Made by a program: the position numbers and the translations under genes. A stretch of 64,000 bases of DNA from SUG2458 sp051872335 (GTDB lineage: Bacteria; Bacillota_I; Bacilli_A; RFN20; CAG-826), in assembly GCA_051872335.1 (NCBI GenBank), contig JBJEDT010000019.1, forward strand, positions 21,404 to 85,403, in the 5' to 3' direction. Of the stretch, positions 1 through 8,757 are shown piece by piece. A model generated the notes under the pieces. The model had not been told where the DNA came from. It saw only the letters and a program-made list of their open reading frames with translations, and searched no databases. Position 1 is the first letter of the stretch. Each line of letters opens with the position of its first letter.

Positions 1-233
1 AATAGTAAACATGAATCATAATCTTTATATTTTTCATCAGTATCAGGGAAAAACTTTCCTAGATCTCCAAGTGCAAGTGCACCTAGGATAGATTCAGCAA
101 TTGCATGAATAGCTACATCAGCATCACTATGTCCTAATAATCCTTTTTCATAAGGAATATTAACACCACATAAAAAGAGCCTACGACCTACAACAAGTGG
201 ATGAATATCAGTAGCATAACCTATTCTATACAT
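1..233 (-). CDS. ispF: 2-C-methyl-D-erythritol 2,4-cyclodiphosphate synthase, N-terminal part (cut by window edge)
   Basis: The reverse strand encodes about 77 residues that start MYRIGYATDIHPLV and contain GHSDAD and HAIAES, the metal-binding and nucleotide-binding signatures of IspF. IspF is the fifth step of the MEP isoprenoid pathway and releases CMP to form the cyclic diphosphate in the cytosol. The Asp-x-His pair (DIH) and the His of GHSDAD are the usual divalent-metal ligands. The start is ATG at 233, preceded by AAGGAGGAAAAGC, a strong ribosome-binding site. The rest of the gene (family length about 155-160 aa) lies beyond the left edge. YchF lies 12 bp upstream, so they are probably co-transcribed. 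Confidence 0.93.
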   Translation of the reverse strand, partial: MYRIGYATDIHPLVVGRRLFLCGVNIPYEKGLLGHSDADVAIHAIAESILGALALGDLGKFFPDTDEKYKDYDSCLL

Positions 234-245
234 TGCTTTTCCTCC

Positions 246-1352
246 TTAAACATTAAATCTAAACAACATAATGTCGCCATCTTGAGCAACATATGATTTA
301 CCTTCAATACGTAATTTACCTGCTTCTTTAACAGCAAGTTCCGAACCATATTGAATTAAATCATCATAAGAGTATACTTCAGCTTTAATAAAGCCTCTTT
401 CAAAATCACTATGAATTGTTCCAGCACATTGAGGAGCTAACATTCCTTTATGGAAGGTCCAAGCTCTACATTCATCACTACCAACAGTAAAGAATGTGCT
501 TAATCCTAAAATATCATATGCAGCTTTAATAACTTTGTCTAATCCAGATTCAGTTGCACCTAAGTCGAATAAAAACATAACTTTTTCTTCTTCTGATAAA
601 GATGCTAATTGCGCTTCAATTTCACAACTAACTGGAATAACTACTGAATTTTCTTGTTTTGCATATTCTACAACTTCTTCATAATAATGATTACCTAATG
701 GATTAGCATAGTCGCCTTCATTAATATTTGCTACATAAATCATAGGTAACATAGTTAATAAGAAGAAATTTTTAGAAACATATTTTGCATCATCTTCACT
801 AAAAGATACAGAACGAGCTGGTTTTCCTTGCTCTAATGCATCTTTTAATTGAGTTAATAAATTTGTCTCATATACTGCTTCTTTATCTTTAGTAGTTCTA
901 GCTTTATTCTCTACTTTTCCTAAACGTTTATTTACAGATTCAAGATCAGCAAGTGCTAACTCAAGATTAATAATTTCTATGTCTCTTACTGGATCAACAG
1001 TATTTTCGACATGAATAATCTCACTATTCTCAAAACATCTTACTACTTGAACAATAGCATCACATTCACGGATATTTGCTAAAAACTGATTTCCTAAACC
1101 TTCACCTTTACTAGCACCTTTTACAAGACCAGCAATATCATAAAATTCAAATGTTGCTGCAATAGTCCTCTTTGGATTAAACATACTAGATAATTTATTT
1201 AATCGCTCATCAGGTACTGCTACAATACCAGTATTTGGCTTAATAGTTGCAAAAGGATAATTAGCTGCTTCTACATTTGCATTTGTTATAGCATTAAATA
1301 AAGTTGATTTACCTACGTTTGGTAAACCTACTATACCTGCTTTCAATGGCAT
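246..1352 (-). CDS. ychF: YchF/Ola1-family ribosome-binding ATPase
   Basis: The protein has 368 aa, the usual length for the family. It carries the P-loop GLPNVGKS near residue 9, the switch motif DIAGLVKGA near 73, and NINE in place of the GTPase NKxD motif near 209. That replacement is why family members prefer ATP to GTP. The last 85 or so residues form the TGS domain (DLIQYGSELAVKEAGKLR region). YchF binds ribosomes and has been tied to stress responses in other bacteria. It is cytosolic. The start ATG at 1352 follows AGAGGAGTG. It lies between ispF and the cold-shock gene on the same strand with no terminator seen between them. Confidence 0.96.
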   Translation of the reverse strand: MPLKAGIVGLPNVGKSTLFNAITNANVEAANYPFATIKPNTGIVAVPDERLNKLSSMFNPKRTIAATFEFYDIAGLVKGASKGEGLGNQFLANIRECDAIVQVVRCFENSEIIHVENTVDPVRDIEIINLELALADLESVNKRLGKVENKARTTKDKEAVYETNLLTQLKDALEQGKPARSVSFSEDDAKYVSKNFFLLTMLPMIYVANINEGDYANPLGNHYYEEVVEYAKQENSVVIPVSCEIEAQLASLSEEEKVMFLFDLGATESGLDKVIKAAYDILGLSTFFTVGSDECRAWTFHKGMLAPQCAGTIHSDFERGFIKAEVYSYDDLIQYGSELAVKEAGKLRIEGKSYVAQDGDIMLFRFNV

Positions 1353-1383
1353 AATATTTCACTCCTCTTAATATAAGATAAAA

Positions 1384-1581
1384 TTAAATTTTTTTGATGT
1401 TAATAGCACGTGGACCACGTTCAGATTCTTCAAGTTCAAATTCAACCTCAGTATTAGGCTCAATAGTTTTATAACCATCCATTAAAATAGCTCTAAAATG
1501 AAAAAAAACATCTTTTTTATTCTCCATACGAATAAATCCATATCCTTTTTCTTTATTAAACATTTTAACTATTCCCTTCAT
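1384..1581 (-). CDS. Cold-shock domain protein (CspA family)
   Basis: This 65-aa protein is a single cold-shock domain with both nucleic-acid-binding motifs: RNP1 as GYGFIRM and RNP2 as DVFFHF. It opens with MKGIVKMFNKEKGYGF, as CspA/CspB proteins do. The family binds single-stranded RNA or DNA and acts as an RNA chaperone, not only in the cold. A GGAGGC ribosome-binding site lies 8 bp before the ATG. It lies 32 bp upstream of ychF and 40 bp downstream of an ABC transporter gene. The long 5' leader typical of cold-induced csp genes cannot fit in the 40-bp gap, so its regulation is unclear. Confidence 0.95.
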   Translation of the reverse strand: MKGIVKMFNKEKGYGFIRMENKKDVFFHFRAILMDGYKTIEPNTEVEFELEESERGPRAINIKKI

Positions 1582-1621
1582 CGATTAAGCCTCCATAACA
1601 TAAAAATTTAACATAGATATA

Positions 1622-4273
1622 TTAACACTTTTTCTTATTAATAACCATCTTTTTATATGAATAAACTGCTTTTATAATAAACGGTACAAAGATTAGCATC
1701 GAATATAACAAAATGACAAATATTAATTGAATAGAAATATTACCAAATATACTAATTCCAGCAATAATTAATTTATCTTTTAAAAAGCAATTCATAAATA
1801 TTAAAGTAATAATTGATTGAAAAAAAGAAAATAAACTTATGATTAATTGTCGGCAAAGATTTGAATATATTATGTCTTTTTGAGAAAGCCCCATTATTTC
1901 TAAAGACTCATTTTCTATTTGGCTGTCTATTTCAATAGATTTATTAATAAACAATAAAATTAAAATATTTATAATTAAAACTATTAAGAAAAGAAAATAT
2001 ATGATCGCTAATAAATAGCTTAAAAAAGTATTCATACTTTTATAAGAATCGTATGATGATGTACTAACATTAAATCTATAAAAATTTTTCTGTACATTTG
2101 TAATCATTGTATCATTAAGTTCATCGTTAAAAAATAATTCACATGTAACTGGTATATTCTCTAGAATTGATAAATAAAACTTTTCATTAATTATTCTATT
2201 AAACCAATTACTTTCTTGATAAATAACTGACATATCTTCATCTATAAAATCTAAGACTTTCAGTTTTATAGAATAATAATTATTATTTATAAAATAAAGA
2301 ATATAGACATTACTTCCATAAGATAAATTTAATTTGTTTTTTAAATAAGAACTTAAAACAACTTCATCTAAGTCCAAATTTTGCTTAATCGGTCGAAGCA
2401 TTAAGTTATCATTATCAAGATTTAAGATATTTCCTTTGACAAAGTTATCATTACTTTTAAAACTCATATGATCTTCAATATTTGCATCATCAAAATAATT
2501 CACTATTTCATTTATTGTTTTTTCATCTTTACATAAATACATATACCCACTAAATCCACTATAACCTGATTTAGAATCTATGTAATAACCCATATTAGAG
2601 CCTTCTAAAATAGCACATTTATGTTCATCTAAAAATCTTTCATCATTTTTTAAATTGCACGTCATATTATTACTATAAAAAGGGATTAAGTGTTTTTGAA
2701 AACGATAATAATCTGGATTCAAAGAGCATGAATTTTCAAGAATAATATATGGATTTTTAATTGAATTTCTAAATTTTTCTTTTTCATTATCATTTGTAAA
2801 TTTTACACAAGTATATTTGCGAAGTGTATTAATACTCTCCAATTTTGTGTTAGTTTCATAAACATGAGGAAAACATAAAAATTCATCAAAGAAGATTTCA
2901 TTAAATAAATAGTTATTATGTAATATAGCCGAATAATCGTTTATTTCAACGTATTTTAATTTAAAAAAGAAATATTCTTCATAATTATATTCTTCATTTT
3001 TTAAAAAAAGTTTTAATAGCAATTCATTCTCTTTTAAATAACTATCTAGATCAGTGATTCTATTTTTTATATTCAAAAAATTTGTTATTGAATATAAATT
3101 GCTTCGAGTTAATGAAAGACCTATTTCATTAAAATCTTTTAATTCAAGATTACTTCTATAAATGAAATTATTGAATGATCTTACACTGAAATTACTAAGT
3201 CTTAATAAATCATCATTCCTAGAGATAAATAAATCATTGCCATCTTTAAAAACATTTTCAAAGTTTGCATCATAAAAATAACCTATATATTCATTTTGAG
3301 CATCGGAATCTTTAATTAAATCATTGCATTCTTCTGCACTTAATGACAAATAATTAATAGCATTATTATCTTTTGAACTTAAAATAAGTGAGTTGCTTTT
3401 ATATAATGGTGACGATGCATTAAGCACTTCATTTTTAGCATTTTCAACGACATTGATAAGACAAGCAAATAGTGATAAACAAATAGATGAAATTACTATA
3501 CTTAAAGATGTTCTAAATGGTTTTGCTTCCATTTTCTTTAGATTATATTTGATAATTCCATTTTTCTTATTTAAAACCTTCTTATATTCTTTTGCTTCTT
3601 CAATAAACACTTCATTATCATTTTTTCTACTTTCAATTAATTTAAAATTTTCTAGCTTTAAAAGAGTAAAATTGTTCACATATTTTTCTATATTTTCATG
3701 AGTAACTACAATTACAAGTTTTGTCTTGCTTATCTTTTCGAGTAGTCTAAATATTTCTTTTTTATGAAATTCATCAAGTGCTGAAGTAGGCTCATCTGCA
3801 AGTATAATTTTTGGATCATTAATTAAAGCTCGGACAACCTGAAGTCTTTGTTTTTCTCCTCCTGATAACGATGAGACATTTTTATTTTTTATATTTAAAC
3901 CCACATATTTTAAAAGTTTAATTATTTTTAATTTATTTACTTTTTTCTTTAAAAAAAATGAAGGTAAAGTTAAATAATCATAAATATTCAAAAACCCAAA
4001 ATCATCAACTTGTTGTTTAATATAACCAATGTTTTTTAAACGATAACTCGACATATCTTCATTATTTTTACTTTTTATTTCTATATTATCTACGCTAATA
4101 CTTCCTTCATTTTGATTTATAAGGCCAAGAATCAATTTAAGAAAAGTTGATTTGCCAGACCCTGATTTTCCTTTAATTATATAAAGACCACAACTTTTAA
4201 AATCATAAGTAACATCATCTAAAGTGACACACGAATCATTATATTGATGACTCAAATTTTTAATTTTAATCAT
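1622..4273 (-). CDS. ABC transporter, ATPase fused to FtsX-like permease with large external domain
   Basis: This 883-aa protein begins with an ABC ATPase: Walker A GKSGSGKST at 35-43, signature LSGGEKQR at 136-143, Walker B ILADEPTSALD at 157-167. A membrane segment follows at about 256-276, then roughly 480 residues likely to be extracytoplasmic and rich in Asn, Tyr and Asp, then three membrane segments from about 765 to the end. This is the MacB/FtsX (ABC3) layout, in which the outer domain works mechanically rather than forming a classic channel. It follows a separate permease and a separate ATPase in the same operon (the neighbouring stop and start share base 4273). The cargo is unknown; peptide export, lipoprotein handling or antimicrobial resistance are all possible. 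Its codon use is even more AT-rich than its neighbours. Confidence 0.85.
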   Translation of the reverse strand: MIKIKNLSHQYNDSCVTLDDVTYDFKSCGLYIIKGKSGSGKSTFLKLILGLINQNEGSISVDNIEIKSKNNEDMSSYRLKNIGYIKQQVDDFGFLNIYDYLTLPSFFLKKKVNKLKIIKLLKYVGLNIKNKNVSSLSGGEKQRLQVVRALINDPKIILADEPTSALDEFHKKEIFRLLEKISKTKLVIVVTHENIEKYVNNFTLLKLENFKLIESRKNDNEVFIEEAKEYKKVLNKKNGIIKYNLKKMEAKPFRTSLSIVISSICLSLFACLINVVENAKNEVLNASSPLYKSNSLILSSKDNNAINYLSLSAEECNDLIKDSDAQNEYIGYFYDANFENVFKDGNDLFISRNDDLLRLSNFSVRSFNNFIYRSNLELKDFNEIGLSLTRSNLYSITNFLNIKNRITDLDSYLKENELLLKLFLKNEEYNYEEYFFFKLKYVEINDYSAILHNNYLFNEIFFDEFLCFPHVYETNTKLESINTLRKYTCVKFTNDNEKEKFRNSIKNPYIILENSCSLNPDYYRFQKHLIPFYSNNMTCNLKNDERFLDEHKCAILEGSNMGYYIDSKSGYSGFSGYMYLCKDEKTINEIVNYFDDANIEDHMSFKSNDNFVKGNILNLDNDNLMLRPIKQNLDLDEVVLSSYLKNKLNLSYGSNVYILYFINNNYYSIKLKVLDFIDEDMSVIYQESNWFNRIINEKFYLSILENIPVTCELFFNDELNDTMITNVQKNFYRFNVSTSSYDSYKSMNTFLSYLLAIIYFLFLIVLIINILILLFINKSIEIDSQIENESLEIMGLSQKDIIYSNLCRQLIISLFSFFQSIITLIFMNCFLKDKLIIAGISIFGNISIQLIFVILLYSMLIFVPFIIKAVYSYKKMVINKKKC

Positions 4274-5535
4274 TATTCTTCCCTCAATAAAGCTGAAATT
4301 TTCTTATTTATTAAAAATGTAAAACAAATATTTGTTATCAAAAAAATTAGTGATCCTATCATTGCATATGTACATATTAAATAGATAAAGAATGTGCCAA
4401 AATTAATAATTGTATCAATAGGAAAAATAAAACTAACGATTAGATATATAAATACAATTATTATAAAATCTAGAAACACTGCTTTAATAAATTCTTTAAA
4501 TATTGATTCAAAAATAATTATGTAAACATCATCAGATTTCATCCCAATTGAGAGAAGATAACCTATATCTTTAATTTTATTCAAAATTGTAATATGAATT
4601 TGAATTATGCATATTAACATAATTGAAAAAGAAGTTGTGTATAAAAAGAACTTAGATACTAATTCAACTAAATCAAATGTAGATTTATTACTTTGATACA
4701 TAATAATAGGATTAGAAGTTAATTCTATATTATTTGATTCAGATATACTTAAAAGTTCATAAAAATCATCCGCACTTTTTAAACCAAGAATATAATTATA
4801 TGAATTAAAATTTTCTCCATTATCGTCATCTTTCAACGCATCTAATAAACTATAATACTCATGTTTATAAGAACTAATATTTTCTAATATTATAGAATCT
4901 AAGAAAGAGTTAAATTTCAAAACATTCATATATAAATAAGGAGTACTATCAAAGTCTATATTTTTATGATAATTAAGAACTTCAATATCATCATTAAAAG
5001 AAACAAACTCAAAAAAGCCATCTACATTAATTGTAGTTTCAAACGTAATTGTTAAATCATTACTATTATACTTCTTAATAAAATTTTCATTTGCAATAAC
5101 TTCGTTCCAAGAAAAATCGTAAAAATTTATTTCATCGCTAATAAACTCATTGGGAAATACCGGTATTAATTTTACATTAATTTCCTCATTTTTTTGTTTA
5201 ATAATTACATTATTTATAATTGGGTCAATTGATTCACAATAATCAAATTCTCCAATATATCTTGATAAAGATGTTAATTCTTGTTTGTTTAATTTTTCAA
5301 CTTTTTCTAATTTTAATAGATTTTCCTCATTATCAATAATTTTACTTCGACATACATTTACTGTTAAGAAATCAAAATTTGATTCCACTATTATATTTGG
5401 AATTATATTAAAAATATAACAACTTAAAATATTTATAATTAATATTAAAATCACAATAATAAAACTTATAAAAAGAAGTATATTTGACTTATTATTCTTA
5501 TTATACTCGTAAGTGATTTTCCTTAAATATTTCAT
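4273..5535 (-). CDS. FtsX-like ABC transporter permease
   Basis: I place the start at the ATG at 5535 (MKYLRKITYEYNKN), because AAAGGAGG lies just before it; the longer open frame to 5598 has no such site. This gives 420 aa and a 35-bp overlap with the upstream ATPase gene. One membrane segment lies at about 19-43, followed by a soluble domain of about 270 residues, then three C-terminal membrane segments. This is the FtsX/MacB four-segment topology. It probably pairs with the fused ATPase-permease encoded immediately downstream, giving an asymmetric heterodimer. No sequence feature identifies the substrate. Confidence 0.78.
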   Translation of the reverse strand: MKYLRKITYEYNKNNKSNILLFISFIIVILILIINILSCYIFNIIPNIIVESNFDFLTVNVCRSKIIDNEENLLKLEKVEKLNKQELTSLSRYIGEFDYCESIDPIINNVIIKQKNEEINVKLIPVFPNEFISDEINFYDFSWNEVIANENFIKKYNSNDLTITFETTINVDGFFEFVSFNDDIEVLNYHKNIDFDSTPYLYMNVLKFNSFLDSIILENISSYKHEYYSLLDALKDDDNGENFNSYNYILGLKSADDFYELLSISESNNIELTSNPIIMYQSNKSTFDLVELVSKFFLYTTSFSIMLICIIQIHITILNKIKDIGYLLSIGMKSDDVYIIIFESIFKEFIKAVFLDFIIIVFIYLIVSFIFPIDTIINFGTFFIYLICTYAMIGSLIFLITNICFTFLINKKISALLREE

Positions 5536-6202
5536 ACAATTTACCTCCTTTAAGTTCCAAATAAATATCACCATATTGAGAAGCAAATTCTTCATCATGA
5601 GTTACTACAATTACAAGCTTTTCTTTTGATAGTTTTTTGAGCATTTTAAAAACTTTCTCACCATTTTGTTTATCTAAACAACCAGTTGGTTCATCTGCTA
5701 AAATTATTCTAGAATCCGTAATAATAGATCGTAATAAACAAATTCTTTGCTTTTGACCACCAGATAAATATCTACATAAAGAGTATGGATCAATATCTGG
5801 TGCATTTGCTTTTATAATACCAACAACTTTAGTTTTAGCTTCTTCTTGCGTTATTTCTAAATTCTTTATAAATAAAGGAAGGCACAAATTATCTATTACT
5901 GAGAAATTTTGTAATAACATACAATTTTGGTAAATCATAGTAGCATATGAAGAACGAATTCTTAAAAGATCTTTATTATTGCATTTACATAGATTTTTCC
6001 CATTAATAACTATGTAACCACTACTAGGTTTTTCAAATCCAAGAATAACATTTAGTAAAGTTGATTTACCACTTCCAGAAGCACCTTTAATAATATAAAG
6101 TCCCTTCTCATTGAATTGATAAGATATATGTTGTAAAACATCTTTTTTAGACTTTTTAGTTCCATAATATTTTGTGATATCTACAAGTTTTAAAATGTTC
6201 AT
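5501..6202 (-). CDS. ABC transporter ATP-binding protein (LolD/MacB type)
   Basis: The 233-aa protein has Walker A GASGSGKST at 40-48, signature LSGGQKQR at 146-153 and Walker B ILADEPTGCLD at 167-177, the hallmarks of the ATPase subunit for FtsX-like exporters. The start chosen is ATG at 6202 (MNILKLVDITK), 8 bp after GGAGG; the frame opens 5 codons earlier but that start would lie inside the ribosome-binding site. It heads a three-gene operon with the two permease genes downstream. The ribosome-binding site is buried in a 10-bp hairpin (see 6209-6233). The operon therefore holds two ATPase domains of similar type, one free and one fused. Confidence 0.9.
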   Translation of the reverse strand: MNILKLVDITKYYGTKKSKKDVLQHISYQFNEKGLYIIKGASGSGKSTLLNVILGFEKPSSGYIVINGKNLCKCNNKDLLRIRSSYATMIYQNCMLLQNFSVIDNLCLPLFIKNLEITQEEAKTKVVGIIKANAPDIDPYSLCRYLSGGQKQRICLLRSIITDSRIILADEPTGCLDKQNGEKVFKMLKKLSKEKLVIVVTHDEEFASQYGDIYLELKGGKLYEIFKENHLRV

Positions 6203-6208
6203 AATAAA

Positions 6209-6233
6209 AGCCTCCAAAAATAATTTGGAGGCT
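6209..6233 (-). promoter_or_regulatory. Hairpin enclosing the ribosome-binding site of the ABC cluster
   Basis: On the minus strand AGCCTCCAAA and TTTGGAGGCT form a perfect 10-bp stem around a 5-base loop. The GGAGG that serves the ATPase start at 6202 is the 3' arm of the stem. The hairpin is followed by TTTTATTAT, so it could act as a weak terminator of the upstream DUF951 gene, a translation block, or both. What opens it is not visible. Confidence 0.7.
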
Positions 6234-6247
6234 ATTTATAAATATCC

Positions 6248-6454
6248 TTATTTTTTAATAACTTTTTTAATCTTTTGATTAAATATATGTCGAGATAACA
6301 TAATGACAGCACCACATCCAAGACATTTTATCTTAATATCAGCACCAACACGAACAATTTCAAATTGTTTTGTTCTACTATTACATGGATGAGGTTTTTT
6401 CATTTCTACAATTGAACCTAAATCATAATCAAGATCCATATTATAATTCTTCAT
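6248..6454 (-). CDS. DUF951 family small protein
   Basis: The 68-aa protein carries the core VEMKKPHPC...GADIKIKCLGCG of the DUF951 family (B. subtilis YyzM type), a small Firmicute family of unknown function with a CxxC that may bind zinc. The start is uncertain. The ATG at 6454 lies directly after GGAGG, too close for normal initiation. A second ATG at 6439 (MDLDYDLG) is 15 bp away from it. The family usually begins shortly before the VEMKKPHPC stretch, which fits either. The 5' end overlaps the end of fhs by 14 bp, suggesting coupled translation. Confidence 0.85.
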   Translation of the reverse strand: MKNYNMDLDYDLGSIVEMKKPHPCNSRTKQFEIVRVGADIKIKCLGCGAVIMLSRHIFNQKIKKVIKK

Positions 6455-8057
6455 CCTCCATCTTAACTGCTGCAGGAACAGCTGGTAGACCAGGCATAGT
6501 CATAATCTTACCAGTCAAAGCAACGATAAATCCAGCACCAGCTGATAAATTAACATCACGAATTGTTATTTTAAAATTACGTGGTGCACCAATTAAATTT
6601 GGATCATCACTGAAAGAATGCGGTGTTTTAGCCATACATATTGGTAATTTGCTATAACCTATATATTCAATATCTTTAATTTTCCATTCTGCTTCTTCGG
6701 TATAAACAACTGAATTTGCTCTATATATTTGTTTACAAATAATTTCGATTTTTTCTTTAATTGTTAAATCTTGGTTATATAAAAGTTTAAAATGTGGTTC
6801 ACTATTATTTAAGACTTCAACAACCTTCTTAGCTAAATCAATAGCTCCTTCTCCACCTTTTAGGTATCCGTCACAGAAAACAACTTCGACATCTTTTTTA
6901 TTACACCATTCTGTTAATACTCTAACTTCTTCTTCAGTGTCTGTTTCAAAATGATTAATTGCAACAATAATTGGTAATCCAAATTTTTTCATATTTGAAA
7001 TATGTTGAGCCAAATTATCTGTTCCAGCAATAAGAGCATTTACATCTTCCTCACTAATCTTATCTAAAGCTTTACCACCATGTAACTTTAATGCTCTAAT
7101 AGTAGCAACGATAACAACTAAAGAAGGATGTAATTTGCCTTCTCTACATTTAATATCAAAGAATTTTTCTGCACCTAAGTCTGCTGCAAATCCTGCTTCA
7201 GTAACTACAATTGGTGCAAGTTTTAAAGCCATTTTTGTAGCAATCAAAGAGTTACAACCATGAGCAATATTAGCAAATGGTCCACCATGTACTAAACAAG
7301 GATTTCCTTCTACTGTTTGTACTAAATTTGGTTTTAAGGCATGTCTCATTAATCTAAAGACAGCATGAGAAATACGTAAGTCTCTTAAATAAACAGGTTC
7401 ATCATCAAATGTATAAGCAACAATAATTCTGTTAACTCTATCGATAAAATCAAGTTCATCATTTGCTAAACACAAAATAGCCATTAATTCAGAAGCAACT
7501 GTAATTGTAAAACTTTCACTACGTTCAACACCATTACCATCTCCTAAACCAACGACAATATCACGTAATGCTCTATCGTTCATATCTATAGCTCTAGACC
7601 ATAAAATACGATCAGCATCAATATGTAAAGGATTACCACGATATAATGAGTTATCAATAATAGCAGCAATCAAATTAATTGAAGAAGTTAATGCATGCAT
7701 ATCACCAGTAAAGTGTAAATTAATATCTTCACTTGGCTCAATAGTTGCTTTTCCTCCTCCAGTTGCGCCACCTTTAATACCAAATACTGGTCCTAATGAA
7801 GGTTCTCTTAAAACTAACATTGCTTTTTGACCAATTCTTCCTAAACCTTCAGCCAAACTAATAGAAGTTGTTGTTTTTCCTTCTCCTGCTTTAGTAGGAG
7901 TAATTGCAGTAACAAGAACTAATTTACCATCTTCTCTATTATCTAATTCATTCATTAATGATAAATCAATTTTAGCCTTATCTTTACCATAAGGTTCAAC
8001 ATATTTCTCATCAATACCTGCTTCACGAGCTACATCGTAAATATTTTTTAGTTCCAT
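6441..8057 (-). CDS. fhs: Formate-tetrahydrofolate ligase
   Basis: This 538-aa enzyme makes 10-formyl-THF from formate, THF and ATP, feeding one-carbon units to purine and fMet synthesis. The nucleotide loop TPTKAGEGKTTTS near residue 55 and REPSLGPVFGIKGGATGGG near 85 are characteristic. The C-terminal GKIMTMPGLP motif is also present. Length is close to the usual 550-560. In anaerobes the enzyme allows formate to be used as a one-carbon source; no other Wood-Ljungdahl gene is in the window, so acetogenesis is not implied. It follows tcdA by 13 bp and overlaps DUF951. Confidence 0.97.
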   Translation of the reverse strand: MELKNIYDVAREAGIDEKYVEPYGKDKAKIDLSLMNELDNREDGKLVLVTAITPTKAGEGKTTTSISLAEGLGRIGQKAMLVLREPSLGPVFGIKGGATGGGKATIEPSEDINLHFTGDMHALTSSINLIAAIIDNSLYRGNPLHIDADRILWSRAIDMNDRALRDIVVGLGDGNGVERSESFTITVASELMAILCLANDELDFIDRVNRIIVAYTFDDEPVYLRDLRISHAVFRLMRHALKPNLVQTVEGNPCLVHGGPFANIAHGCNSLIATKMALKLAPIVVTEAGFAADLGAEKFFDIKCREGKLHPSLVVIVATIRALKLHGGKALDKISEEDVNALIAGTDNLAQHISNMKKFGLPIIVAINHFETDTEEEVRVLTEWCNKKDVEVVFCDGYLKGGEGAIDLAKKVVEVLNNSEPHFKLLYNQDLTIKEKIEIICKQIYRANSVVYTEEAEWKIKDIEYIGYSKLPICMAKTPHSFSDDPNLIGAPRNFKITIRDVNLSAGAGFIVALTGKIMTMPGLPAVPAAVKMEDEEL

Positions 8058-8070
8058 AATCTTTCCCCCT

Positions 8071-8757
8071 CTATAGACATATTTGTTTAATAATAAAACT
8101 AGCTAACAATAAACCAGCTGCTGAAGGAACCATCATCATACTTGCTGGAATTCTTGAAGAATCAAGTGGCTGTTCTTTTGATAAAACACACTTAACATCA
8201 GAAAATTCAATTCCATTATGTTTTAATACATAACGTAATTTTTTAGCTAAAGGATCCCCAGTTGATTTATTTAAAGATGTAATAAGTAATGAAGATGGGT
8301 CTAATCTTTTAGCCATTCCTAAACTAACAATAATTGGAATGTTTTTACCTTTAGCATACCTAATTAAACTTGCTTTAGAATAAATTGAATCAATTGCATC
8401 AACAATATAATCAATTTTATAATCATTTAGTTGGTCAATGTTAGTATCATCTATATTCATTTTCAAAGAAATAACCTTGACGTCTAAATTGATATCATGA
8501 GCTCTTTTTAAAGCAACATCAACTTTACTTTTACCAATATCATTTTCAGTAAATAATAATTGCCTATTAAGATTAGTAACATCGACACAATCTTTATCGA
8601 TAATTATGATTGTGCCGACTCCTGACCTAACAAGAGTTTCAAAACAAGTTCCACCTACTCCTCCAATACCAACAATAAGAACAGTAGTTTTCTTAAGTTT
8701 TATTATAGCATCTTCTCCTATCAATTGAATAGTACGAGAATAAATGTCATCAGCCAT
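8071..8757 (-). CDS. tcdA: tRNA threonylcarbamoyladenosine dehydratase (TcdA/CsdL, ThiF family)
   Basis: The 228-aa protein has the ThiF/MoeB/E1-like fold signature: IVGIGGVGGTCFETLVRSGV near residue 28, then IDKDCVDVTNLNRQLLF, and VDAIDSI further on. The order and length fit TcdA, which uses ATP to close t6A37 of tRNA into the cyclic ct6A form. A ThiF or MoeB role is less likely because no thiamine or molybdopterin genes are nearby and the zinc-binding CxxC pairs are absent. It overlaps the end of miaA by 8 bp, so two tRNA-modifying enzymes for position 37 are made from one message. Confidence 0.85.
   Translation of the reverse strand: MADDIYSRTIQLIGEDAIIKLKKTTVLIVGIGGVGGTCFETLVRSGVGTIIIIDKDCVDVTNLNRQLLFTENDIGKSKVDVALKRAHDINLDVKVISLKMNIDDTNIDQLNDYKIDYIVDAIDSIYSKASLIRYAKGKNIPIIVSLGMAKRLDPSSLLITSLNKSTGDPLAKKLRYVLKHNGIEFSDVKCVLSKEQPLDSSRIPASMMMVPSAAGLLLASFIIKQICL

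Noticed and set aside
3393..3701. Opposite-strand frames within the ABC, mutS, mnmG and cca genes
   Set aside because: They are out-of-frame shadows of well-supported genes, without ribosome-binding sites or recognisable products.
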